Part shown: positions 45,051 to 54,171 of the stretch, one piece after another
Position numbering within the stretch: the first letter of the stretch is position 1
How the letters are laid out: each line of letters begins with the position of its first letter
Position numbers and translations under genes: made by a program
The notes under the pieces: generated by a model
Database searches by the model: none
What the model saw: only the letters and a program-made list of their open reading frames with translations
Told to the model about the DNA's origin: nothing
Assembly: GCA_902363595.1 (NCBI GenBank)
Contig: CABJAP010000007.1
Coordinates: 162,410-226,409 of the forward strand
DNA length: 64,000 nt
Origin: Clostridia bacterium
GTDB taxonomy: Bacteria; Bacillota; Clostridia; Peptostreptococcales; Anaerovoracaceae
Direction: 5' to 3'

Positions 45051-45091
45051 CAACCAGAGGCCGCTTGGAACCGGAAATCAAAAAGGATGCT

Positions 45092-45874
45092 TTATCCTAG
45101 GGCCACATCCAGAACCATCATGATGACAAACCCCACGGCAAAACCGATGGTTCCAATGTTGCTGTGGGTTCCCTGGCTGGCTTCCGGTATCAGCTCTTCC
45201 ACCACCACATAGATCATCGCGCCTGCGGCAAATGCCAGAAGATAAGGAAGAATCGGCGTTACCAGCCCGGCCAGCAAAATGGTGATCACTGCTGCCACCG
45301 GCTCCACGACTCCCGAAAGCGTTCCGTAAAGAAAGGCTCTTCCCCGGCTCACTCCGCCGTCGCTCTTTAAGGGCATGGAAATAATGGCGCCTTCGGGAAA
45401 GTTCTGAATGGCGATGCCCACGGCCAAAGTCAAAGCGCCTGCCATTGTGATTTCACTGCTGCTGGAAAGGGCCCCGGCAAAGATGACGCCCACGGCCATC
45501 CCCTCGGGTATATTGTGCAAAGTAACCGCCAGCACCAGCATGGTCGCCTTTTTCATCTTCTCTTTTTTGGGTCCTTCCGGACTCTTGGCTCCCAAATGAA
45601 GATGAGGAATGCTTCGGTCCAGAATCAACAGAAAAAACACGCCCACCAGCACGCCCGCAGCAGCCGGCAGGAAGGCCAGCCCGCCCATGTTCTGGGACAT
45701 TTCAATGGAAGGCATCAACAGGGACCAGACCGATGCCGCGATCATCACCCCGGAAGCAAATCCCAGCAGCGCTTTCTGCAGGGATGGGCGAATTTTCCCC
45801 TTCAAGAAAAAGACACAGGCCGAACCGGCCGTCGTTCCGATCAATGGTATCATCAAACCCCAAAAGGTCATCAT
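45092..45874 (-). CDS. ZIP-family metal transporter (ZupT-like)
   Basis: This 260-residue membrane protein has HNIPEGMAVGVIFAG and FPEGAIISMPLKSDG, the two metal-binding helices of ZIP transporters, with a His-containing loop (IPHLHLGAK). It imports Zn2+ or another divalent metal. Next to larBC a nickel or mixed-metal role is possible but unproven. A small stem (AGGAT/ATCCT) with TTTTT overlaps its stop. Confidence 0.9.
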   Translation of the reverse strand: MMTFWGLMIPLIGTTAGSACVFFLKGKIRPSLQKALLGFASGVMIAASVWSLLMPSIEMSQNMGGLAFLPAAAGVLVGVFFLLILDRSIPHLHLGAKSPEGPKKEKMKKATMLVLAVTLHNIPEGMAVGVIFAGALSSSSEITMAGALTLAVGIAIQNFPEGAIISMPLKSDGGVSRGRAFLYGTLSGVVEPVAAVITILLAGLVTPILPYLLAFAAGAMIYVVVEELIPEASQGTHSNIGTIGFAVGFVIMMVLDVALG

Positions 45875-46025
45875 AATTGTTCCTCCATGTTTTGTTTTTA
45901 CCTATTATATATCCCAAATGGGGCCCACTCAAACAATCGTCCGCTTCGGTGGGGCAGTACTGCTGCATCTGCGGCTTCGATGGGGCGTGCTGCCAGGCCG
46001 GACCAATCGGCAAAAAACTTTTTTT

Positions 46026-46260
46026 GTCGATTTCTATTCGAAATGGCCTGATTTGGATGCAAAGTCCATAGAAAAACAGAAAATTTTGCTGTTTTCGCAG
46101 CAAACCGGGCTGGCAATCGTCATTTATTTGCTGTCCATAGGTACGTGCAAGCGATTTATATGTGGTTAATTTTATATAACAATTCGATTACACCTGTCTG
46201 ACATGTGATTTCATATGGACATTGGCCTCCAAAAGGCTGGTTTCGAATAGGTTTTGCGAA
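46026..46260 (+). repeat. Palindromic element P, copy B (about 235 bp)
   Basis: The left end GTCGATTTCTATTCGAAATGG and right segments CATATGGACATTGGCC and TTTCGAATAGG correspond to copy A at 38461-38695, with the same spacing. The centre differs. Upstream, CTGCCAGGCC is also shared. There is no gene in 45875-46283. Confidence 0.68.
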
Positions 46261-46282
46261 AATTTTTATTTTAGAAAATTTT

Positions 46283-46326
46283 GAAGCTGTCCACCAACAG
46301 CTTTCTTGCCGTTGATAGACAGCTTC
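46283..46326 (-). terminator. Stem-loop after the DUF3787 gene
   Basis: GAAGCTGTC (46283-46291) pairs with GACAGCTTC (46318-46326). Minus-strand sequence after it is AAAATTTTC, a modest T-tract, 8 bases past the stop. Confidence 0.5.
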
Positions 46327-46333
46327 TTGTTTT

Positions 46334-46474
46334 TCACATTTCTTTAAAGTCCACCCAATCTTTTGCATCCTCCACATCCTGCTGGGACGGAATGTTGACT
46401 TGGGAATCCTCTTCCAGCTCGTCCATATCCGCCAGCGGATAAGTGCGGAATGCTTCTTTTAATTTTTCTGTCAT
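46334..46474 (-). CDS. Small DUF3787-like protein (CDIF630_02480-family spore surface type)
   Basis: This protein is 46 residues long. The C-terminal half VNIPSQQDVEDAKDWVDFKEM fits the short DUF3787 pattern (IPS..xVxxAKxWVD), which in Clostridioides difficile was found on the spore surface. AAAGGAG lies upstream of the ATG at 46474; the longer frame to 46537 lacks such a site. It is acidic and lacks a signal peptide. It hints that the organism is a spore former, which is an inference. Confidence 0.65.
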   Translation of the reverse strand: MTEKLKEAFRTYPLADMDELEEDSQVNIPSQQDVEDAKDWVDFKEM

Positions 46475-46568
46475 GGTTCTTTCTCCTTTTCCTGCAATCG
46501 ATCGCAGGCTTAGGCTTCCCCATGAACAAGAAATCATGCGTGGTTTTGCCTAGAAGCCAACTATCGGT

Positions 46569-47642
46569 TTAATACTCCTTCAAGAAGTTGACCAGCAGCT
46601 GGACTGTGTTTTCCATGTCATCCATATTGATGGTTCCAACGGCAGTATGCATATAACGCTGCGGAATACATACGCCTCCTGCCAAAACGCCTCCTCCGGC
46701 CATAGCTGCGGACCAGGCATCTGTACCGCCGCCGGTCATGACTTCCCTCTGGTAAGGGATGCCGTGTTTTTCCGCTGTCTGTATGAGCTTTCTGGTCAGC
46801 TTGCGGGGAACGTTGTTTCCGGTGGCGCCCAGGATCGGGTCCCAGTCGTAATATTTGATTCCCGGGCCGTCACCCATTTTTTCTGAACATTTATTGATTT
46901 CCACGCCCGGCGTATCTCCGGTGAGAGTCACATCAATGGCCAGGAACAGCTCCGGATTCAGTCTTGTGACCAGCGGGCCGCCGCTGCGGATCCCCACTTC
47001 TTCCTGAACCGATCCTACGACGCAGATGGTCTGCTCAAGATCAGCATCCTGCAGACGTTTCATTACCTCCACCAGCACTGCGCACCCGGCTCTGTCGTCC
47101 ACCGATTTGCCGGTATAAAACTTGCCGTCGTTGAGTACGTAGCCTTCTCTGGCAAATCCCATATAGTCGCCCACTTCAACGCCAAGCGCGTTGGTTTCTT
47201 CTCTGGACATGGTTCCGAAATCAACGAAGAGGTCCTCAATTTTAATGACCTTTTCGTGATCTTCCTCCGTCATGATATGCGCCGGCTTGGAACCGGTCAC
47301 GCCGTAGACTTTTTTCCCGCTGTCGGTCATAACCACCATATCCTGATTCACAGCCGTGCGGTCATCATGATATCCTACCGGCAGGAATCTGGCGATTCCG
47401 TTATCCTCGATGTAATTGATGATAAAGCCGATCTCATCCATATGAGCAGAGAGAACGATTTTTCTGTCTCTGTCTTTTCCATATTTGATAAAGATTTGGC
47501 TTCCCAGCGGGTCTTCGATGTATTCATCGTACAGACCTTCCATCTCTTTACGCAGCGCCGCCGCTGTCTCTTCTTCATTTCCGGAAACACCAAAGGTATT
47601 GTCCAGATGGTATAATGTTTCTAAAATCGAATTGTTTTTCAT
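46569..47642 (-). CDS. M42-family metallopeptidase (aminopeptidase/glutamyl-type)
   Basis: This 357-residue protein has LSAHMDEIGFIINYIEDNG (metal His/Asp), GKSVDDRAGCAVLVEVM (bridging Asp), VVGSVQEEVGIRSGGPLV (catalytic Glu pair), AIDVTLTGDTPG and GGGTDAWSAAMAGGG, the M42 dinuclear-metal site. These are cytosolic tetrahedral aminopeptidases. I start at the ATG at 47642, which has GAGGAG upstream and lies ten bases after the NhaC stop. Confidence 0.92.
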   Translation of the reverse strand: MKNNSILETLYHLDNTFGVSGNEEETAAALRKEMEGLYDEYIEDPLGSQIFIKYGKDRDRKIVLSAHMDEIGFIINYIEDNGIARFLPVGYHDDRTAVNQDMVVMTDSGKKVYGVTGSKPAHIMTEEDHEKVIKIEDLFVDFGTMSREETNALGVEVGDYMGFAREGYVLNDGKFYTGKSVDDRAGCAVLVEVMKRLQDADLEQTICVVGSVQEEVGIRSGGPLVTRLNPELFLAIDVTLTGDTPGVEINKCSEKMGDGPGIKYYDWDPILGATGNNVPRKLTRKLIQTAEKHGIPYQREVMTGGGTDAWSAAMAGGGVLAGGVCIPQRYMHTAVGTINMDDMENTVQLLVNFLKEY

Positions 47643-47652
47643 AATAACTCCT

Positions 47653-49029
47653 CTACATTGCAAATCCGCAGACCAGATACAAAATCAGGGTCAGGCCGCC
47701 GGCGATACAAGCGTAAGGCAGCGTGGCGAACATCAAGTCGATGGATTTGATCTCGCAGCCCTGGGCGCACATGATAACGCCGTCGCCATAAAGACAGGTG
47801 TTGCTTCCGAAAGCAGCGCCTGAGAAAACCGCAGCCGAAGCCAGAATTGGATCTACATCCATCGCCGCAGCAAGCGGGATTACCAGCGGCAGAATGATGG
47901 CGGCCAAATCCCAGAAGCAGCCAGTCGCATAAGCATAGATACCGCAAACGATAAAGACTACCGCAGGAAGGAACGCGCCCTTCATGATCGGCAGCGTGAT
48001 GCTGATGATGTAGTCAGCAAGTCCCAGATCCGTATTGACGGCCTGAACGGAGAAGGCCAGAACCGAAAGGATCAGCACAAATCCCATGCTGAGAACGCCG
48101 TCATAGCAGCAAGTCAGCAGCTCTTTAAACTTAAGCTTGCCCTGTACCAGATACAGCAGGAAGGCAACGATCACGCCTGCAAAGGATCCATATAGGATCT
48201 CACTGTCGCACAATAAAGTAACTGCGATCATTACGATCAGAGGAACCAGGAAGTTCCATGGACGGGCTTTGTAGCCTTCCGGCAGCTCTTCCGCTTCAAA
48301 TCCCGGCTCGATCGCTTCTACGCTTCCGCCAACCGGGAACACATCGCCGGTTTCCTCGGCCCGGATTGAATCCTTTTTAATCATGCCCAATTTTGGAAAA
48401 AGGCCCAGAACATGAAGGAATACCAAGATAACCATAATCCAGGCATAGAAGGTCAGTGGCATGGCTTTTAAGTATGCGCCCATACCACTTCCGCCCACTG
48501 TGATTCCTTCCGCTTTCAGCAAACCAGCGAAATACACCGCCCATGAAGAAAGGGGAATCAGGATGCAGACCGGAGCCGCCACGCAGTTTACGACGAAGGC
48601 CAACTGGGTCCTGGGGATGCGCAGTCTGTCTGTAATTCCTTTCATGGTCGTACCTACGGCCAGATTGTTGAGGTAATCGTCCAGGAAGATGATCACGCCC
48701 AGAATAGCCGTACCGGTCAATGCCTGTCTTTTACTGTGAATAAATTTGGATGCCCAGAATCCAAAATCCTTTACCGCATGAGACTGTTCGAACAGTACAA
48801 TGAGAATTCCGAACATGGCGATTACCAAAAGCAGCCACTGGAGAGTTTCATTGGACATGGACGAATAAACATACTTGAACCAATTGACAACGCAGCCTTT
48901 GATACCTCCCAAAATAACTGCGCCCACCGACAACCCGCAGACCATAGCAAAAAGGGTCCGCTTTGTTGTCACCGCGATCACCAGAATGGTCAGAACTGGC
49001 AGAACGCTTAAAACACCATATGAATCCAT
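47653..49029 (-). CDS. Na+/H+ antiporter of the NhaC family
   Basis: This 458-residue protein has about 11 hydrophobic segments. GILIVLFEQSHAVKDFGFWASKFIHSKRQAL, FLDDYLNNLAVGTTMKGITDRL, and NCVAAPVCILIPLSSWAVYFAGLL are NhaC-type blocks. Such carriers exchange Na+ for H+ or swap organic acids. With a sodium-type ATP synthase it could help set the sodium gradient. AAGGAGG precedes the ATG at 49029; the frame to 49104 is not supported. Confidence 0.88.
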   Translation of the reverse strand: MDSYGVLSVLPVLTILVIAVTTKRTLFAMVCGLSVGAVILGGIKGCVVNWFKYVYSSMSNETLQWLLLVIAMFGILIVLFEQSHAVKDFGFWASKFIHSKRQALTGTAILGVIIFLDDYLNNLAVGTTMKGITDRLRIPRTQLAFVVNCVAAPVCILIPLSSWAVYFAGLLKAEGITVGGSGMGAYLKAMPLTFYAWIMVILVFLHVLGLFPKLGMIKKDSIRAEETGDVFPVGGSVEAIEPGFEAEELPEGYKARPWNFLVPLIVMIAVTLLCDSEILYGSFAGVIVAFLLYLVQGKLKFKELLTCCYDGVLSMGFVLILSVLAFSVQAVNTDLGLADYIISITLPIMKGAFLPAVVFIVCGIYAYATGCFWDLAAIILPLVIPLAAAMDVDPILASAAVFSGAAFGSNTCLYGDGVIMCAQGCEIKSIDLMFATLPYACIAGGLTLILYLVCGFAM

Positions 49030-49248
49030 ATAGTCCTCCTTAAAATGATAATAGTATTTTCCCAATCTCGTTTCCCATTTCCCTTTTGCCGCCGATGCTG
49101 TCATCGGTCAATCCTTTCGTATTATACCATTAAATTCTCATTTCGTCACCATTTTCTCTTTTTCGCGAATGTTTTATCATTATTAATACATTCTTGTGAG
49201 TTTTATGTCAATTCCAATTTGTTTCATTCTTTTAAGTCTTGCTGGAGT
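49030..49248. other. Gene-free region upstream of nhaC-type gene
   Basis: It is AT-rich with no coding frame. It must contain the promoter for the minus-strand antiporter-M42 operon, but no clear hexamer pair is visible. Confidence 0.3.
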
Positions 49249-49323
49249 AAAAAAAACCGATTCATGTTTCGAACGCATACGGCTCTAAAAGAACCTCTTT
49301 GCTGATTTGAAACACAAACCGGT
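49249..49323 (-). terminator. Terminator of fchA-folD
   Basis: Long arms 49256-49270 (ACCGATTCATGTTTC) and 49309-49323 (GAAACACAAACCGGT) pair with G-U wobbles. On the minus strand TTTTTTT follows. Confidence 0.7.
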
Positions 49324-49339
49324 ACATCCAATTATTTTA

Positions 49340-50197
49340 TCAGAACATTTCCTGCTGAGCCGCCTCCACCACCTGCAGCATCAGCACGGCTGTCGTTACA
49401 GCCCCTACGCCGCCGGGTACTGATGTAATAGCCTCACACAGCCGGGAAGCGGATTCAAAATCCACATCTCCGCATAAGTTTCCATGCTGGTCAACATTGA
49501 TCCCTACATCAATTACAATCTGGCTGCCGGTCAGATATCGGCTGTCAATCATTCCTGCTCTGCCCATGGCCGCAAGGATGATATCGCTTTCTTTACAAAT
49601 CTCCATCATCCGCGCCTCGCCAGTCTTGCTGTGACAGACGGTTACCGTACCGTTTTTCTCCATGATCATCATGGCTGCCGGTTTGCCGATCACTAAACTC
49701 CGCCCCAGGACAGCAGCCCGCTTTCCGGCCGGATCAATACCATAGTAGTTAAGAATTTCCATGCAAGCTCTGGCCGTACAAGGTGCAAACCCTCTATGGG
49801 ATGCGCTAAAAACACCACAAAGCGACCCCTCTGTTATTCCATCCACGTCTTTTTCCGGCTTGAGTACTTTTCTCACGGCCCCATCGTCTATTTGCTTTGG
49901 AAGGGGCTGAAAAATCAGGACACCGTGTATAGAGTCATCTTGATTGATCCCCTCCAGATCGCCGATGAGCGTTTCCTGATCAATCGCTTCATCATACACA
50001 TACTGCCTGACGGTGATGCCTACTTTCTCCGCTCGTTTCAATGCTCCTCGTTCATAAGACAGATCGCTGGGATTTTCGCCCACGCGAATGATAGCGAGAC
50101 ACGGCGCGATCCCCTTCTCCTTCATCTCTTTCACCTGGCTTTGCAATTTTTCTGTCAGCGCATCGGCAACTTCTTTTCCTTTTAAAAGCTGTGTCAT
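49340..50197 (-). CDS. folD: Methylene-THF dehydrogenase / methenyl-THF cyclohydrolase
   Basis: This 285-residue protein has LSYERGALKRAEKVGI (the usual S-x-x-Y-x-x-x-K motif is altered to SYERGALKRAE), GVLIFQPLPKQID, DVDGITEGSLCGVF, AAVLGRSLVIGKPAAMMIMEKNGTVTVCHSKT and PGGVGAVTTAVLM. It converts 5,10-methylene-THF and methenyl-THF with NAD(P). A separate cyclohydrolase (fchA) is encoded just upstream, so this protein may serve mainly as the dehydrogenase. Confidence 0.93.
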   Translation of the reverse strand: MTQLLKGKEVADALTEKLQSQVKEMKEKGIAPCLAIIRVGENPSDLSYERGALKRAEKVGITVRQYVYDEAIDQETLIGDLEGINQDDSIHGVLIFQPLPKQIDDGAVRKVLKPEKDVDGITEGSLCGVFSASHRGFAPCTARACMEILNYYGIDPAGKRAAVLGRSLVIGKPAAMMIMEKNGTVTVCHSKTGEARMMEICKESDIILAAMGRAGMIDSRYLTGSQIVIDVGINVDQHGNLCGDVDFESASRLCEAITSVPGGVGAVTTAVLMLQVVEAAQQEMF

Positions 50198-50223
50198 CCT
50201 ATTTTCACCTCACATAAATCGAT

Positions 50224-50853
50224 TTATCTGATTGCGGAAAAAACCTGTTCTAGGATCCGATCGGCTTTTTCCAGATAATCCTTTAACATTTCGTCCGCTT
50301 TTCGGTCGGCCGTATCGGCGTATTCCCGGTCCTTCATTGCTTTGGTATTAATGTATACATTCAAGCTGGCGCTTGCAAGAGCCGCCCGGCAAAAGACTGC
50401 GCCCGCTCCCGCATCGCTTATTGCCATTGCACTGCCTTTATCCGCGAATTTCCCGCACAAATCAATTCCTTGACAGCATTTTTCCATGATGGCAAGGGGA
50501 ACTTCACAGGCTGCTTTGAGGGCCTGTTCCATGACCGCGCTTTTTTCTTCCCGCTGTTCCTGGGTTTCCTTTGGCATGCCGTATGCTTGTGCCAGAGGCG
50601 CGAAGACCTCCGCATCCTGTTGAACCAGCTGCAACAGCTCCGATTGCAGCTTTTGGGACTGATCCATCAGATCCCGGACCTCTGTTTCCACCGCTTGATA
50701 TTTTTTCTTGCCTACGGTGAGGGAGCCCACCATCGTTCCCAGGGCCGTTCCCACGGCTCCTACCAGCGCCGAAGCCCCGCCTCCGCCAGGCACAGGTTCT
50801 TTGCTGGCCAAAACCTGCACAAAATCTTCGCAGCTCTCTTTGATAAATGCCAT
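50224..50853 (-). CDS. fchA: Methenyl-THF cyclohydrolase (FchA-type cyclodeaminase family)
   Basis: This 209-residue helical protein has SKEPVPGGGGASALVGAVGTALGTMVGSLTVGKKKYQ, the glycine-rich folate-binding start of the formiminotransferase-cyclodeaminase family, and MAISDAGAGAVFCRAALASASLNVYINTKAM. It interconverts formyl-THF and methenyl-THF between Fhs and FolD. It is followed by folD after 26 bases with its own promoter upstream. Confidence 0.92.
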   Translation of the reverse strand: MAFIKESCEDFVQVLASKEPVPGGGGASALVGAVGTALGTMVGSLTVGKKKYQAVETEVRDLMDQSQKLQSELLQLVQQDAEVFAPLAQAYGMPKETQEQREEKSAVMEQALKAACEVPLAIMEKCCQGIDLCGKFADKGSAMAISDAGAGAVFCRAALASASLNVYINTKAMKDREYADTADRKADEMLKDYLEKADRILEQVFSAIR

Positions 50854-50927
50854 TGCCTTACCTCCTTTATCACTGTTTCTATGGCAGGCCGCCTGGATCC
50901 GGCCATAAAACGGTTTGATTCTCTGGT

Positions 50928-50956
50928 ATTATAGCATTAAAATGGTCATCCGTCAC
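50928..50956 (-). promoter_or_regulatory. Promoter of fchA-folD
   Basis: On the minus strand GTGACG (50956-50951), 17 bases, TATAAT (50933-50928). Confidence 0.55.
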
Positions 50957-50984
50957 TGTCTTCTCTGGCTGAGATCATTTTTAC

Positions 50985-51029
50985 CACAAAGCGGCCTGCG
51001 CATCTTCCAGTCGAATTTGCGAGGCCGCT
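50985..51029 (-). terminator. Possible terminator of the ADP-ribosylglycohydrolase cluster
   Basis: AGCGGCC and GGCCGCT (50990-50996 with 51023-51029 on the plus strand) pair around a 26-base loop; the minus strand then reads TTGTGG, a weak T-tract. Confidence 0.4.
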
Positions 51030-51058
51030 ATCATTGAAATTGTGTAAACGAACAATAA

Positions 51059-52093
51059 TTATCTCCCGCCGAGGCGGGCTGCCATCTGCATAAGCTGCAG
51101 CTGGTTCTCCGCTTCCAGCTGGCTGCACAGCTCCTGGGGGAAACACGTTTCTCCATGGAAACATCCTGCGATTGCTCCGGCAATGGAGGCCGCCGCGCTG
51201 GTCTCATCCCCCATGCCTACACCAGCGTAAATGGATTCCATAGCGTCGCCCTGCTCCGCTATCAGTATTCCAAAAACAGTTGGCACCGTTTCTGCGATGG
51301 CCGGTCCGTTTCCGATCTTTTCCCTGAGCTGAGAAAGAATATAGGCTTGATCTCCGGCCTTAAGCGCGATCTCAATTGCCATATCGATTCGTTTTTTCAC
51401 CGATGGCCCAGGGTAGATCCAGATATCGTGCCGCTTTCGCGCCAGCTCTTCACCTCTTCGTGCGCCGTAAAGCCCTGCCTGGACCAGATTAAATACGGTT
51501 CTATTCGCCTTTAAGGCTTCGCTGACTGCGGCAGCTACGGCGCATGCACCCGATATACTCAAAGGATCATCGTGGGAGCTCATGGATATTTCAACGGCAT
51601 ACTCGATGGCCGCATCCAGCTCGCCTCTGCTGAGCAGTCCGGCCGGAAACGCCTTGCAGGCTGCTCCGTTGGAGGACAGGGCATAGTAGTGGCCTTTGAA
51701 CAGCTTGTTTCCCAAGTGGCCCGCGAATTCCCAGTCGCTCATCTGCTCACTGTCATTCAGCCGCTTTACGGCTTTTCGTGTGGTCATTCCGGCAAATGGT
51801 TCAAAATATTCGCTTTTTCCCCATTTTTTCAAAGCCTGCTTTGCAGTCTGCCTGGTAATTTGGCTGTCCTGCTCTAGAATTTCATTCAAAAGAAAATAGG
51901 GTATGCTGAAAGCGTCGGTAATCTGTCCGGCTCTTCTGCCCCTGGCTGGAACATAGGGCGGCGGAGCTTTGAATTCTTTTACCGGAGCGCCATACTGTTT
52001 TAATATTTGCGATGCGGACATGGTTTCCGTGGCAGCGCCCATGGCATCGCCGATGGCGGCTCCCAGCAGGCAGCCCAGCGTTTTATTATACAT
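51059..52093 (-). CDS. ADP-ribosylglycohydrolase-fold protein 1, metal site degenerate
   Basis: This 344-residue protein has the ARH/DraG fold by its start LGCLLGAAIGDAMGAATE and the helix GAIAG near 305. Active ARH enzymes bind two metals through a TDD motif and a D-x-D motif. Here the first is TDA (Ala61) and the second is ETS (Glu297, Ser299), while the neighbouring paralogue keeps TDD and DTD. So this copy is probably inactive as a hydrolase, or uses different chemistry; it may be a partner or binding protein. Its start overlaps the paralogue's end by eight bases. Confidence 0.82.
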   Translation of the reverse strand: MYNKTLGCLLGAAIGDAMGAATETMSASQILKQYGAPVKEFKAPPPYVPARGRRAGQITDAFSIPYFLLNEILEQDSQITRQTAKQALKKWGKSEYFEPFAGMTTRKAVKRLNDSEQMSDWEFAGHLGNKLFKGHYYALSSNGAACKAFPAGLLSRGELDAAIEYAVEISMSSHDDPLSISGACAVAAAVSEALKANRTVFNLVQAGLYGARRGEELARKRHDIWIYPGPSVKKRIDMAIEIALKAGDQAYILSQLREKIGNGPAIAETVPTVFGILIAEQGDAMESIYAGVGMGDETSAAASIAGAIAGCFHGETCFPQELCSQLEAENQLQLMQMAARLGGR

Positions 52094-53114
52094 CCTGCGC
52101 CTCCCTTTCTTGTATCAATCGATGGATTCTCCGAGCCAGCGATTCGATCTTTAGCCCATTGGCCTTTTCCAAAGTAGGCAGAAAATGCTCCGGAAAAGCC
52201 TGCCGTCCCTGCAGCGTGCCGGCGATAGCACCTGCGATCGTTCCCACGGTATCCGTATCGTACCCGGCGTTGACAGCGCTGATTATAGTTCCCATGGCCC
52301 TGCCGCCGCTGGCGGCGATAAATCCGAAAGCAGCCGGAACAGCCTCTGAAATGTGGAGACCCGTGCCGATCCTCTGGCTGATCTCTGTCATCTTCTCTTC
52401 TTCTGTGCCCGGACCTAATCCAATGGCGACCGCCATTTCCATTCGTTTGCATACGGACGGGCCCGCCACATCGCGGGCAATCTCCCGTCCCCGCAGTTCA
52501 CCCTGCTCTGCGCCAAAAAGACCGGCTTGAATCACATTGTAGAGATCGGCATCCGGCAGCAGAGCCCTGCTTACGGCAGCAGCCACTGCGCATGCCCCCG
52601 ATAAAGCCAGATAATTATCATGGGTTACCATGGTAACCGTTATGGCGTCTTTTATAGCGCGCCGGGTGTCTCCGCCGCTGATCAGTCCCACGGGGGCGAT
52701 TTTCATCGCCGCTCCATTGGTAGCCTGGCGGGAGACCAGATTGACGCCTCCCGTTTCTTCAATTGTTTCACCCTTGAACCGGCGGATGGCCAGCCTGGTG
52801 GTAGGCCCTGCAAAGCGATCGAAAAACACTGCGTGCTCCGACCAGTCGATCAGCGCCGCCTTGACTGCCTGCTCTGTTACCTGTCCCTTATTTTTCAGAA
52901 TATGGTCAGCGATGAACCAGGCGGAACTGAAATCATCGGTTACCTGCCCCGGCTCATTGCCCGCGCCGAAGGTGTCCGGCGGCACTTTCTCAAAGTCCGT
53001 TACTTTATGTCCAAAATACTCCTCAATCTGCTTCGTTGTCCTTCCCTCTGTGGCCGCTCCCATGGCATCCGCCGCACCGGCTCCGATCAAGCCGCCTAAT
53101 ATTCGATCAAACAC
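52086..53114 (-). CDS. ADP-ribosylglycohydrolase-family protein 2, metal site intact
   Basis: This 342-residue protein has LGGLIGAGAADAMGAATE, PGQVTDDFSSAWF (TDD, residues 59-61) and NAGYDTDTVGTIAGAIAG (Asp286, Asp288), the metal ligands expected of an active ARH/DraG enzyme. Family members remove ADP-ribose from proteins or small molecules. In this operon, with a sugar importer and a PfkB kinase, a small-molecule ribosyl substrate is at least as likely as a protein. It sits one base after the binding-protein gene. Confidence 0.87.
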   Translation of the reverse strand: MFDRILGGLIGAGAADAMGAATEGRTTKQIEEYFGHKVTDFEKVPPDTFGAGNEPGQVTDDFSSAWFIADHILKNKGQVTEQAVKAALIDWSEHAVFFDRFAGPTTRLAIRRFKGETIEETGGVNLVSRQATNGAAMKIAPVGLISGGDTRRAIKDAITVTMVTHDNYLALSGACAVAAAVSRALLPDADLYNVIQAGLFGAEQGELRGREIARDVAGPSVCKRMEMAVAIGLGPGTEEEKMTEISQRIGTGLHISEAVPAAFGFIAASGGRAMGTIISAVNAGYDTDTVGTIAGAIAGTLQGRQAFPEHFLPTLEKANGLKIESLARRIHRLIQEREAQDV

Positions 53115-53115
53115 G

Positions 53116-54171
53116 TTATTTCCATCCTTCCATAGAATCTACATTATCCTTATTTACTAAGCTGAGAGGCGTCCAGATCACATCCTCGGACAGTTCATCG
53201 CCCTGAATGGCTTTCAAAAGGGTAATTACACCTGCTTTACCAAAGAGATACGGCGACATGGCTACAGTAGCATCCAGCTCGCCTGAGACGATGGAGTCCT
53301 TCGCCTCTTCAATAAAGTCAACGCCCACGACCATGACCTGGTCCTTCAGATTCTTTTCCTTGAGAGCTTGTACTGCTCCCAGGGCCATGGTATCATTTCC
53401 GCAGGTAATTCCAACTACGTCTGGGTTTGCTTCCATAATGGCGACTGTAGCATCGTAAGCCTTCTGCATATCGAAGTTGGCCGTTTTCACTGCCGCTACA
53501 TCCATTCCCGCTTTTTCAAAGGCTTTCTTGGCTCCAGTTTTGCGGGCCTCGCTCTGGGTCGCTCCCGGGATGCCTTCGATGACCGCTACTTTGCCTTTTC
53601 CGCCCGTTTTATCAATGATATATTCCGCGCCCAGTTTTCCCTGAGCTTCAAAATCGGAGGTAATAAAAGCTTCAATCTTAGCCCCTGCTTTTTTCATCGC
53701 ATTCTCATCCACACCGTTGCCCACTGCTACTACTGTTACTTTGTCCTGATTGGCTTTGGCGATTCCGGGGATCAAATTCTGCTCGGTCAGGGGAGATACC
53801 GCAATTCCGGCATAATCCTTAACCAATAGATTGTTCATAATATCCAGCTGCCCGTCCGTGTCATCTTCCGCATCCGTAGCCAGCACATCGATGGATACTC
53901 CATATTCCTTGGCAGCAGCTTCATAGCCTTCCTGCATGGTAATCCAAAAAGAATTGGCCAGTGTACTTTCGATGGCCGCCAGCTTGACGCCCGTGTCCTT
54001 GTCCGGCAGCGGAGCCAGCGCTTTCTCCAGATCCGCTTCCGCTTTTTGGAAAGCCGTGTTTTGAGCCTCAGCTTCTTTGGTTTCTTTTCCTTCGTCCTTG
54101 CTTCCGCATCCTCCTGCGAAAACCATGACCAGCAGCATACCTACAAGTAAAAGACTAATTTTTTTCTTCAT
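53116..54171 (-). CDS. Sugar ABC transporter substrate-binding lipoprotein (RbsB/PBP1 family)
   Basis: This 351-residue protein has a signal peptide with lipobox LVMVFAGGC at about 20, then an acidic linker. The periplasmic-binding-protein type 1 fold includes VKLAAIESTLANSFWITMQEGYEAAAKEYGV, DGQLDIMNNLLVKDYAGIAVSPL, GKVAVIEGIPGATQSEARKTGAKKAFEKAG and VVGITCGNDTMALGA. Ribose, other pentoses or nucleosides are typical ligands. It lies outside the permease/ATPase block, separated by the kinase and 260 bases, and leads the ARH gene pair. Confidence 0.92.
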   Translation of the reverse strand: MKKKISLLLVGMLLVMVFAGGCGSKDEGKETKEAEAQNTAFQKAEADLEKALAPLPDKDTGVKLAAIESTLANSFWITMQEGYEAAAKEYGVSIDVLATDAEDDTDGQLDIMNNLLVKDYAGIAVSPLTEQNLIPGIAKANQDKVTVVAVGNGVDENAMKKAGAKIEAFITSDFEAQGKLGAEYIIDKTGGKGKVAVIEGIPGATQSEARKTGAKKAFEKAGMDVAAVKTANFDMQKAYDATVAIMEANPDVVGITCGNDTMALGAVQALKEKNLKDQVMVVGVDFIEEAKDSIVSGELDATVAMSPYLFGKAGVITLLKAIQGDELSEDVIWTPLSLVNKDNVDSMEGWK

